A stretch of DNA of 30,885 nucleotides from Blastocladiella britannica (Eukaryota > Blastocladiomycota > Blastocladiomycetes > Blastocladiales > Blastocladiaceae): assembly GCA_025349905.2 (NCBI GenBank), contig MU624695.1, forward strand, positions 1 through 30,885, written 5' to 3'. The notes beneath the pieces were generated by a model. It did no database searches, had not been told where the DNA came from, and worked only from the letters and a program-made list of their open reading frames with translations. Each line of letters opens with the position of its first letter. Position 1 is the first letter of the stretch. Position numbers and translations under genes: made by a program. This document shows, one piece after another, positions 1-9,640 of this stretch.

Positions 1-42
1 TTACACGTATCAGTCGCAACAACACAACACAACATAAACAAG

Positions 43-615
43 TCAAAAAATCACGGTACCAGAGACAGGCACACCCGCCGCGCCGACCGCGCGCCTCTGC
101 GCATCCGTCGGCACGGGAAGCACGTCAATCCCCTCGTACCGCAAGTCGCGATCGAGCTGCCGCATCGGCTTTGTCCACCCCGCCGCCGCAAATGCCGCCA
201 GCGCCCGCGCATCCACTCCGACGGCCGCCAGCGCCGCGTCCACGTCCGGTACGGTAGCGGCGGTGCGTCCGGCGTGACTCGCGGCGTCGGCGGCGGCCCG
301 GGCCACGCGCTCCAAGTACCGCTGCATCAGGTCCACCAGCGCGTGCAGGCACGAGGCGTCAAAGTGCGAGAACCCGGCCTGCGCGAGCGCGTGCGCGACC
401 GACTGCGCGAGCATGGCGGTGTAGATGCGGTGCGGCATGTTGTCGGACGAGAGCAGCGACGATGGCGGCCGTGACGATGTCGATGTTGGTGGTGCGGTGG
501 TGGTGGTACGGCGCTTGGCGGTAGTGGTGCGGCGTCCAGTCGAGGATAAAGTCGAGAAGATGGTGGAAGACAATGGTGGTGGCAGGGGCGGGCGTCGCGA
601 GGCCGGCTTGCTCAT
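43..615 (-). CDS. Histone-fold protein, TAF3/TAF8-like (bromodomain-associated family)
   Basis: Single-exon frame of 190 residues ending in TGA. Residues 1-58 are Pro/Ser/Thr-rich and disordered. Residues about 62-135 look like a bromodomain-associated histone fold: IYTAMLAQSVAHALAQAGF, then three predicted helices, then the conserved AGRTAATVPDVDAAL stretch, where an Arg-Thr pair opens the last strand and helix. This fold is known from TFIID subunits TAF3 and TAF8 and from SAGA Spt7, where it forms heterodimers with TAF10. A role in nuclear RNA polymerase II transcription is therefore inferred. The short tail ends in TVIF. There is no PHD finger or bromodomain, so the exact subunit cannot be named. 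An internal Met near residue 60 (MPHRIYT) is an alternative start that keeps the whole fold. The next gene on this strand ends only 57 bp upstream. Confidence 0.7.
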   Translation of the reverse strand: MSKPASRRPPLPPPLSSTIFSTLSSTGRRTTTAKRRTTTTAPPTSTSSRPPSSLLSSDNMPHRIYTAMLAQSVAHALAQAGFSHFDASCLHALVDLMQRYLERVARAAADAASHAGRTAATVPDVDAALAAVGVDARALAAFAAAGWTKPMRQLDRDLRYEGIDVLPVPTDAQRRAVGAAGVPVSGTVIF

Positions 616-672
616 GCAGTTTAAAAATTGACGACTGATCGATTTTGAAAGGAAAAAGAGAGCATCATTTTT

Positions 673-2074
673 TTATTGCCCCTCCTCGCCCTCGTCCTCG
701 TCCGCTGAATCAGCAAGAAACAGCAGCTCGACGCTCTCGCGCTGTGGATCATTACTTTCATCCCCTTTTCGATCGCCATCTTCGTGGTGCTGTCCAAACC
801 CGCTTGTCGACCACTTGGCCTCCACGTCGTCATCGAGCCGCTCGATCGCCGCCGCTCCCGCCACCACCGCCGTGAACGGCACCGCCACCGCTCCCGCATC
901 CCCACTGGCGTCTCCTCTTCGTTGCGATCGCTCGTACACGTGCCGGTGGTACAGCGCGATTCCGGCCAAGCACACCGCCAACCCAAGCGCATTGAGCGGC
1001 GTCAACACGTCTCCGAACAGCACCACCCCCGCAACAATTGTCATCACTTCTTTCACGATGCCGGCCACCGATAACGACAGTGCCGACGTGAGCTGAATTG
1101 CGCGATACTCGGTGCACACCATCGCGAACGCTAATGTGCCGCCGGCGATCACAAGCAGCAACGTGTGGAACGTGGCGGTCGGGGTGTTGAAGAATACGGT
1201 GGTGGGTAAGGACGCCAGGGGTTCCAGTAATGCCGAGGTCGGGAGCAGCGTGGCAAACATGACGGGGGCCAGGTGCATGTTGGTCGCAAACGGGTTGTCG
1301 AGGTGGAGGTCGGGCGACTGCAGCAATGTCTGGATCAGGACCATGCGGGCGCCGCCGAGAATGGATGCCGTCAATGCTTCAAAGAACCTGCATTACTTTT
1401 CTTCAGTCCGTTCTATCCATTTAATGATAGAGATACACGTACCCGACCCACTGGAACGCCGACTCGTGTGCGTGCGCGACCCCCAATCCCATCCCCACCG
1501 AAATCATAGCCATGACGACCGCTAGCCGCACCGACGGCCGTTCCATCCCCAACGCCAGCGCAAACACCAGCGACCACATGGGCGTGGTGGACTTGACCAT
1601 GGTGTAGAACGACAGCGTCAGCGTCTTGAGCGACGAGTTGGACAGGCCAATGTCCAGGGCCGTGGCCACGCCACACGGGATCACGCGTACTAGGATGCGA
1701 AGCCAACGTTTCCGCCTTTCCGAAGAGTTTGAGTCGTGGTCAGGTACGTCATGGCAGTTGTGGTTGTCCTCTTCGACCGTCGACACTGCTGTATGGCGAG
1801 CACTGGTGGTATCGGAATCAGAGGGCTTCTTACGAAAAGTACGACAACAGCAACTGAGAGGTGACGAAATGCGACCGGTGGCCAGCAGCACGGTCGACGA
1901 GAAGCAAAAGTGCACCACGGCGTGGACGGCGGTGACCAGCACCGGGAAGATGAGGTGGTAGCCATGGTCGCCGAACAGCCACTTGTTGTACACGGCCAGC
2001 AGCGTGGACAGGCAGAACCATAGCAGGATGTACGCGAGCGCCGCGGGCGAGGTGCCTCGCATACCATTCCACAT
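673..2074 (-). CDS. Triose-phosphate-transporter-family (SLC35C2/Ymd8-like) membrane transporter
   Basis: Two exons, complement(1437..2074) and complement(673..1387), predicted 450 residues. The 49-nt intron (1388..1436) starts gtatct and ends atgcag; joining gives the expected WVGYVFFEALTASILGG. About ten hydrophobic segments are visible, beginning with YILLWFCLSTLLAVYNKWLF at residues 15-34. The family signature ATALDIGLSNSSLK followed by LSFYTMVKSTTPMWSLVFAL marks the TPT/nucleotide-sugar transporter group, and the closest fit from memory is SLC35C2 and yeast Ymd8. These act in the Golgi or ER-Golgi intermediate compartment; the substrate is not deducible. A Ser/Asn/His-rich loop of about 50 residues separates helices 2 and 3, and the C-terminus is a long acidic cytosolic tail. 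It is divergent from PGS1, with 113 bp between the two starts acting as a shared promoter. Confidence 0.85.
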
Positions 2075-2187
2075 TTTTATTTATAAGATGAGGTACGAGA
2101 ATAAATGAATGCAATATGCTAAGAGGCGCAAAAAGGTCTGCTCTCTCTCTTCTAGTCCCTGCCTTTTTACCGAGCATAATATAGCAT

Positions 2188-3939
2188 ATGCGACCACTGA
2201 CGGAAGCCGCCACCACGCTCGCGCGCCTGGTCCGCGCCCATGCCTCCGGTACCACTACCACGAGCACGAGCGCCGACCGAGCCGCGGCCTCGGCCATCGG
2301 GTACTGGGTTCCGGGCGACAGCGTACGCGTCATGCACGCGCCGGCCGAGTTTTACGCGACGCTCAAGGTAATTTTTTTAAACTTTATTTGAGTTTAGTAT
2401 TGACCAAGAAATGAATAACAGCAAAATATCGCGTCGGCCCGCCGCCGCATCGTCCTCTCGGCCCTGTACATTGGCCAGGGCGAGACCGACTTGGTACGGT
2501 ATTCACTTTATCCGTGTTTATGAGCATGAATGAATTGATGCGTAAAGCGAAAAGATCTCCACATTACACGACGCATTGACCGCCAACCCCAACACCAAGC
2601 TCACGATCCTGATCGACTGCCTTCGGGGCACCCGCGGCGCCGACACCAACTCGGTGACCGCACTAGCACCCCTTTTGGACGCGTTTCCGCACCGCGTAAC
2701 CCTGTCGTTGTACCATACGCCCGAACTGCACGGGTGGAAAAAGAAGCTGGTCCCACCGCGGTTTAATGAGACGATTGGACTGTTGCATTTCAAGTTGTTT
2801 GCAACCGACGACACGTTGATCATTTCCGGGTATATGGCCATTTTTGGTTTCTTTGGGTAGTGGAATGCTTACTGCCAGGGAAATGAATCAGGGCCAATTT
2901 GAGCCACGACTACTTCACCAACCGCCAGGACCGGTACATGCAGATCGCGGACGCGCGGGTGACCCAGCACTATGTGCGGCTAGTGGACGCGGTCGCGGAC
3001 TTGTCGTACCGAGTGACCGCCGGTGCGGCTGGATCGCAGACAACCATCACGGCGCCGACTCCGAGTCCCGTGGACGCGCCCGCGGCGTACAAGCGGCACG
3101 CGCGCGCAAAGCTTATACCAACCCTTACCGTGCCACCCCACGACACACCAAAGCCAAAGGACCCCTCGCTCGATACCCTGATTGTTCCCGCGTTCCAAGC
3201 ATCTCCCCTTGGCATTCACCAAGACCAAGAGTACATGGCGGGTCTATGGGCCGGGTTACGTCGCCGATCGCCGCCACCTACCACAGACCACCCACCACCG
3301 CCGCCGGCGTTACCGTGGTCGCTGTACTTTACGTCCGGGTACTTCAACATGACCCGCCCCGTGGCGTCGGCAATGCTCGCGACGGGCGCGGCGGCCACGC
3401 ACATTCTGACAGCTTCTCCGGCCGCCAATGGGTTCTTTGGGTCCCGTGGGGTGTCGCGGCACTTGCCCAACGCGTACACGTGGCTGGCGGTGCGGTTTCT
3501 AAGGCACACCGAGGATCATCAGAAGCGGCAGATCCAGGACTCGAACAGTGGCGATAGCAAGTGCGGAAACGTGGTGCTGAGCGAGTACGAGCGGCCGGAC
3601 TGGACGTTCCATGCCAAAGGGTTATGGGTCCACGCTACTTTTAGTTCTTCTTCCAAGACCGAGTCCGCCACCGACTCAAACGCTCTCAGTCCGCCGGAAC
3701 TCCTCCTTCCGGCAGTGTCGGTGGTCGGGTCCAGCAACTTTGGCCACCGGTCCACCCACCGCGACCTGGAAGCCCAGGCGTACGTATTGACGACCAACCC
3801 AGCGTTGCGGCGGTCGTTACAGCGCGAGATCGACGAGCTGTGGCGGCACGCGCGGCGCGTGTCGGTGGCCGAGCTCGAAAGCCGCAATGTTCCCTGGGCG
3901 ACCAAGTTGGCGGCGTGGGTGGTAAAAAACATGCTCTGA
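2188..3939 (+). CDS. PGS1: CDP-diacylglycerol--glycerol-3-phosphate 3-phosphatidyltransferase
   Basis: Four exons: 2188..2367, 2422..2493, 2555..2829 and 2892..3939, predicted 524 residues. The introns are 54, 61 and 62 nt; all joins are GT-AG and restore family sequence. It makes phosphatidylglycerophosphate from CDP-diacylglycerol and glycerol-3-phosphate, the committed step to cardiolipin, in the mitochondrial inner membrane. It belongs to the phospholipase-D superfamily with two HKD motifs. The first is HFKLFATD (H162, K164, D169), followed by LIISGANLSHDYFTNRQDRY, which spans the third splice junction. The second is TFHAKGLW (H416, K418), followed by VVGSSNFGHRSTHRDLEAQA. The N-terminal part carries ALYIGQGETDL and LIDCLRGTRG, both typical of PGS1. 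The first Met gives only about 35 residues before the domain, rich in Ala, Thr and Arg, which is compatible with a short presequence. The 120-residue insert between the motifs is Pro/Thr-rich. The stop codon is 17 bp from that of the convergent Gea gene. Confidence 0.93.
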
Positions 3940-3956
3940 AAAATAGTGTATTTTGT

Positions 3957-6900
3957 TTAAATTGTCATCACGTCGTAGTAGTCGTCCATGGGTGGCGCCG
4001 GCGCCTTCCGCGGTGCTGGTGGTGCAGCAGCAGGCGCAGCGGCTGAAAGGGAGCTGCTGGGTGGTGGGACCGGGGCTGCAGTGGAAGCGGGCGGCGGCAC
4101 TGGATCGGTCAGCGGCACGTCGCGAAGAGGCGGAGACCCGCCCGACTGCTGCTGCTGCTGCTGCTGTTGCTGTTGCTGATGCTGTTGGTATTGGTGATGA
4201 TGATCATGGTGCCGAGGCGACTGCGGTAGAAGCTGCTGCATCGGTGGCGGTTGCTGTTGTGCCTTGGCCCCCGACTGCCGCTCGTGCGGCGGCACAGAGC
4301 TGCCAGCAGCACCAACAACCGAGGCGATCACGGGCGATCGCGGAGACGCCGCAGCAGCCACTTGCTGTGGCGGACGCTGCTGCTCGGCGACCAATGGCAC
4401 GACCGTCTCGGCCAGGTTCGGCAGCGCTTTACTCACTTTGGCCCACGTGTGCGTCCACAGCGCGTTGGTTCTGGCTGGCGCGGACGCGTCAGTGAACAGA
4501 CCCGTCGCGTGCATGACCAGGATGGCGTTTTCGAGGGCCGGAAGCACCGTTTCTTGCTGCAAACCGAGACCTGGGTCAGTTACATGTAATGAAAAAAGGT
4601 AAAAGAACAAGCGTACCGCCGTTCCCGACTCGCCCCCACTCCGCATCACTCCCAGAACCACGTCCAGCACCTGTTCCCACAGTTTCGCGAACGCGCTCAT
4701 TTCCGACCGCGATAACTGTACTGGAGGTTGCATCTTTGCCGAAGGAACCAAGTCGCCCAACCGCCGCACCAAGTACTTGACCAGCAGCACGGTGACGCGC
4801 GCGTGGTCGTCGGCGCACTGGCGCCGAGTGGCGGCGGCGTGCGCGCGGTCGCGGTGCCTCTCGGCGTCGCCGAGCAGCGCGCCAAACTGCTTGACTAAAG
4901 GTACGAGCACGTCGCGCATGATGGCCGGGACCAGGACGGCATGGGCCACGGGCACCGGGTGGCCGGCCACATCAGCAGTCGAGGACGAAGTGGACGTATC
5001 GGCGGCAAACAAAGCCGCGGTCAAGGGAGCCAGCGTCCGCGCGTCGGGCACCGTCGGGTTGAGGGCCACGATCGCAAACAGTTTCAAGTACTCGATGAAC
5101 GTGAGCGCCGCGTTGGGAGGAACCGCTGGGTCGTGCGACTGCAGCGTGCGGACGTACACGGCGGGCGCCAGTGCCGCGCACGTGAGCGCGGTCACCTGGG
5201 CGGTGCTGCTGGCGCGAATCAAAAGCCGGTACAGTAACATGATCAGGTCCTTGACGGCCTCGTCAGAGAGGTGCGGGACCCGCGGCAAGTACGCTTCGAG
5301 CAGCAAGGCGGCGTGGTCGGCGGTGCGCGATTTACGGAACGCGTCCAGGAATACGGCGGGCGACAAGTACGGCACCAGGGCCAGGCTTGAGACGACGCCC
5401 GGCGGTGGTGACGACGCTGACGACGAAGATATGGGCAGCGGGTTGGCGAGCATGTCGCCGAGATTGGGCACCGCGGCGGCAATCCGCTCGCCAAATTCCA
5501 TGTCGTCCGCCAGCAGCGCCGGCCACTTGGCGCCAATACGCACCGCCGCCGCGACTGCCAGCTGTGGGGTGGCCGTGAGCAGCGGGAGCAAGTGTTCGCG
5601 GAGTTGTGCGACCACCACCACCGCCTCCTTCGACTTGGGCGAATCACTGTCAGTAGCCCCTTCAACGGCGACGACAATCCACAGCGTAAAAAACGCCGAC
5701 AATGCCGGGTAATTCACCGCAGCCTGCATCAGCGCGCCGATATCCCGGGTAGCAGCCATGATTTCCATCAACCGGCACTGTGCCAGCACGTCCTTGACCA
5801 GCCGGTCTTCCTCGTTGAGCGGTTCCGGGTTAGCAAACGACGTGGACAGGTACGAGATGAACGAGAACAGCGATGACCCCGCGCGAGTACTGCCCGAGTT
5901 AGAGGGGGACACCGCGCGTCCGTCGGCGCCGACACCGCCGCCACCAGTGCCATTGGCGCCGTCAGTACCCACCGCAGTATCGCCGCCGGCCGCAATCATG
6001 GGCACGCGGACTTTGCGGGCGCGAATCGGGTCGTAGTAGTCCATGATGGCGTCCGGGAGCAAGTCGTGCGTGAACAGCGTGGCCAGCGCGTGCATGGCGT
6101 ACATGAACACGTTGGGAGCGCCGGTGGTCGCGTGCTCGCGCGCCGCGTCCGCCAGGCCCGTCCGCTGGTGATACACGGTCGAAAAGAACAGGATCAGGTG
6201 CGTGTGGTTGAGCTTGGGCTTGGTGGATGTAAGCGGCCGCTTTAAGGTCGAGGACGGCGACGATGACCCGTTACCCCCGCTCGATGGTGCTGTTGTCGAC
6301 GGTTGAGCACCGCCAGAAACAGAAGCGGTCGAACTACCGCGACCCGAAAGCGCGCCGGCAATGGGCGACAGCTGGTTGAGCCCGGCGAGCTTGGCCAGAA
6401 GCGCTTCCGAGCACTCGTGCTGCTGGGCGAGGAGCGACAGGCACGCCAGGACCCGCGGCTCGGTGCATGCCAGCAATCCCTCCAGGACCAGCGAGAACAC
6501 GGACCGCAGCATGGCCTCGGTGTCGGCAGCGGTCGGGTCCGCGTTCAATCCGTGTAACGTCTCGCTGTCGGCGAGAGCTGCCGCAAACCGGTCCTCGAGC
6601 GAGTTGGTATCGATGATCTCCTCGTGATGGATAGCGGTAAACACTTCTTCCAGGAACGCGCGGTCGAAGTCGGCCGAGTGGTTGAGTCCGCGCAAGTTGC
6701 GGCAGAACGAGTCGACGTTCATGCGGTTGCGCACCTGCGGGTTGTGCTGGTCGGTGTTGAGCATGATGATCGAGAACGCCAAGATAAACCCGGCGTCAAC
6801 GTCCGCGATCTCGTCCTGGTTCGGGTTCTGCTGAAAAAAGTGGCGCGCAAAGCACTCAAGCACCCGGTCAATCATTTGCGATTCGCCGGGCAACCGGAAC

Positions 6901-8718
6901 TTGAGCATCATCTTGCGCAGCGCCTGGTCGATCCGTAAGCCCGAAAAGTCAAACTGCGCCATGTACGCGGCCAGCAGCGGCGCGTACGATGGGCGGGCAA
7001 TGTAGTCCCCGATCGACGCCTTGTCAATCCCCGGGGTCTCAAACATGAACCGGGCCACGTCGGCCGGGTGTGTCTCGGCGTTCCCCGGGAGAGCGCCTTG
7101 CCGGACCAAGAAATCAATGCCCTTTTTCGGGCTGCTCCAAAACAAATCGAGCGCCTGCCGCAGCACCGCTTTGTGCTCGCGCGCCGCCCGCTGGGCCTTA
7201 TCAACGCGACTCTGGGTCGCGTTCAGCGTCATCAAGTAAAACTGCAAGAAATCGAGGCCGTAGGTGGCCTGCGCGTGCGCTTGCGTTCCCGTAGCGTCCA
7301 GCAGCGCACAGTGGTACGCCACCAGCTGCTTGTGCATGTTGGCGCGGTCCGGGTGGCAGTCAAACTGCGCGTAAAGCGCCACCAGCACGGGCGCCGACAT
7401 GGCTATTTGCCGCAGCAGCGCCAGCCGCGCTTGGCGCACTTCCCACGGCTCGTCTGCGGCCGGGGTATCGGGAGCGCCCGCCGAAGGAGTGGCCGCACCG
7501 CCGCCGCGGGCGGCGACAGGGGTCATGATACTGGTTCCCGCGACCGACGGGTAAGTGAGCAGCTGAGCAAAGATCATACCCAGGATCCCGACCGACATCC
7601 GCGGGCCCACGTGCGTCCAGATCGCCTGCAGCGTCTGCCACGTCATAACCAGCACGTTGACAGTCGGGCCCTCCATTTCGCGGTGGTCGGCGGGTGCCAT
7701 GATCCCAACCCCGAGCGTCATATCGTTACTGTGATTGGGCAGAGTTGGGGTGGTCGCGGCAGCGTCCAGGAGCGCAAGGCATGGGAGCACCGCCACTTCC
7801 ACCAGCGACTCGTGGACCGCCGGGTCGGCGGTGACCTGGACGAGGCGCTGGAACAGGTGCAGCGCCAGCACCACGGATGCCTCGGAAGATGTTGTTGGCG
7901 TGCCGGTCACGATGTTATTGAGTGCCTTGAGGATTTCGATGCGACACACGGCCGTGAACAGTGCTACCGCCGACTTTGTGGTGTCAGGTGAGGTAGGAAT
8001 GGTAACAGCGGTAGGGCTACTGGGAATGGCTGGTCCCAGCGGCGGTCCAAACACCGTATCCACGATAGCCTCCAACAACTCGAGCGCCTTGCGTCTCACG
8101 AGCTCGGCCGCGTCGCCCGACATCCACACCGAGAGTCCCATTTCCGTGAGCTCGCAGACCGCCTCGTCCGAGAGGTATGCGCGCAGCGGCGGCGTCGTGA
8201 CCAAGCCCGTGGCCAGCGCCAGCAGCCGGTACAGCACCAGGTCGTCAGTGGCCTGGTCCGACGACTCGATCTGCGCGTGCGCGACCGTCGACACCAGCGA
8301 CGTCACTGCCAGCGCCTGCTCTTTGCCGTTGCCGCCACGCACCAGGCCGTGCGCAACCAGCTGTTCGAGCGCCGACAGCGCGGCCGCAGTGATGGTTCCC
8401 GGAATGTCACCCGATTGCAGGACACGCAGAAACGGGGTCACGAGGAACAACGGGGAGACACGCGACGTCAGGTGCGAGGGCGTCGGAAGCGTCGTCAAAC
8501 GCTTGAGCAGTTCCTCGAAACCGTGTACTAGCACGGACGCGGGCAGAGGGATGTGGCTCGGGTTGGCGGTGCCGGCGCCGGGCTGTGGGGGGCGGGGTGC
8601 CTCGGGTACTTGTTGCTGTTGAACCGTGGTTGGAGCTAATATACGTACGTTTTATCTGTTAGTGGGTCGCTCAACTGCTTTGAGTCGTGTTTAAACGCAC
8701 CAGTGGCAGTGGTGCCAT
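3957..8718 (-). CDS. GBF1: Arf guanine-nucleotide exchange factor, large Gea/GBF1 family (Sec7 domain)
   Basis: The main frame runs from about 8635 down to 3957. It holds a 60-nt in-frame intron at 4557..4616 (gtacgc...tttgcag), so the true protein joins GTA to QETVLPALENA. Counting from the codon at 8534, a DCB-like helical region spans 25-200, a HUS-like region 290-440, and the Sec7 domain about 450-645. The catalytic glutamic finger is FRLPGESQM (Glu codon 6882-6884). HDS-type helices follow, and the last ~150 residues are a disordered Pro/Gln tail with a polyglutamine tract. The family loads GTP onto Arf1 at the cis-Golgi to recruit COPI. The 5' end is unresolved. My best model adds exon 8701..8718 (starting MAPLPL) spliced to 8615, giving about 1538 residues; an alternative uses ATG 8801. 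In either model the usual start of the family (a short helix with an Arg-Asn-x-Arg-Trp-like motif) is missing. Confidence 0.9.
4140..4200. repeat. CTG/TTG microsatellite coding polyglutamine
   Basis: Seven perfect CTG units (4146-4166) followed by interrupted TTG, CTG and ATG units. On the minus strand this is CAG/CAA and encodes a run of eleven Gln inside a His/Gln-rich stretch of the Gea/GBF1 tail. The CAA interruptions usually lower slippage. Length variation between isolates is expected but not shown here. Confidence 0.85.
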
Positions 8719-8902
8719 CACCGATCGCAGGAGCGGCGTGGTCGGCGTGATGTGGGTGCGGATCGGCTACGTGGATCGTCGGGCGGGCTGTGCATATTCA
8801 TATCGCTGAAGTCAGTCAGCCTTGATGTGGCAACACGAACGCGACACGAAAAAAAAAAAAAAATTGACACGGTGGCGAACAGTAAAAAAAAAATTAAAAA
8901 AA

Positions 8903-9457
8903 TTAGGTACCGTGTTCGTGATGCTGGTCGTGCGCCGGAGACGACTCCAAGTCCAGGTCGTCCATCGACACGGACCGCGTAACCGGCGTCCCGATCCGCT
9001 GCACGGGAGGTTGCCCAGCCCACTCAAACAGTCGCGCACACCGATCGAGGTACTCTGCGCGCTGAGCCGATCCGGGCGACGTAGACGATGACGGCAGTGC
9101 GCCTGCGCTCGCGCTATTGCCATGGTGAGGCGACGCCGAAACGGACGGGTCCAGCGCGTTTCCAACGCCGCCACTTGAAGAAGAAGAAGAGCCGGCGAGT
9201 ACGGCGGCCGACGACGGCGGGTCCAGTCCCGCGGCAATGGCGGCATTGGTGGCAGTGTAGGGCGATGGCGACAAGGTCGGGGCCGAGGGGGACGCAAAGA
9301 CGGCCGCGAACTTGGCGGTGCGGCGCATGAACGACAGCACGTCCAGGACCAGGTGCAGGACCAGGTTGACTTTGGCCGCGTCCGAGAGGGGGGGCGACGG
9401 GCGCGCTGCCGCCATGCCGCGGGCGGTGGCCGGGGATGGCGCACGCAGGGATGGCAT
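8903..9457 (-). CDS. Orphan protein with short N-terminal helix and Ser-rich tail
   Basis: I do not recognise this gene. The frame extends to 9700, but the start most consistent with the spacing to the divergent ArgRS gene is the ATG at 9457 (MPSLRAP), giving 184 residues and a TAA stop. Residues about 25-50 (KVNLVLHLVLDVLSFMRRTA) look like one strong amphipathic or membrane-associated helix. A Pro/Ser/Ala low-complexity middle with a six-Ser run follows, then a second compact block, AEYLDRCARLFEWAG, and a C-terminal block VTRSVSMDDLDLESSP that resembles a phosphorylatable acidic motif. The last residues are His-rich. It may be a small adaptor or membrane-associated protein, but there is no basis for a function. 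Gea/GBF1 begins about 100-185 bp downstream on the same strand. Confidence 0.6.
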   Translation of the reverse strand: MPSLRAPSPATARGMAAARPSPPLSDAAKVNLVLHLVLDVLSFMRRTAKFAAVFASPSAPTLSPSPYTATNAAIAAGLDPPSSAAVLAGSSSSSSGGVGNALDPSVSASPHHGNSASAGALPSSSTSPGSAQRAEYLDRCARLFEWAGQPPVQRIGTPVTRSVSMDDLDLESSPAHDQHHEHGT

Positions 9458-9640
9458 TTTTTTCCTTGACTTTCTTTGAATTGATCCAAAGAGGGAACAA
9501 CTGACCACCACGTTCACTCCGAATGAGAGGAAACCAAGACGACGACGTCGATCAGAGAAACGAATGGGAGGAACTGCAGTGGGACCGACGACAGGATGTG
9601 GTGGTTCTTCTCCTTTCCTTGACCCCCAAAAAAAATTCAA
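9458..9640. promoter_or_regulatory. Divergent intergenic region between the orphan and ArgRS
   Basis: A 183-bp gap between two head-to-head start codons, so it must hold both promoters. It contains pyrimidine-rich stretches and an A8 run just before the ArgRS ATG. No clear TATA box is visible. Confidence 0.4.

Noticed and set aside
2844..3557. 237-codon plus-strand frame overlapping PGS1 in another frame
   Set aside because: PGS1 exon 4 carries both family motifs in its own frame; this one is Arg/Gly-rich noise.
4777..5712. 311-codon plus-strand frame inside Gea
   Set aside because: Ser/Ala/Arg-rich shadow of the real minus-strand coding region.
7068..7991. 307-codon plus-strand frame inside Gea
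   Set aside because: Arg/His/Gln-rich shadow of the Sec7 gene; the opposite strand carries clear domains.
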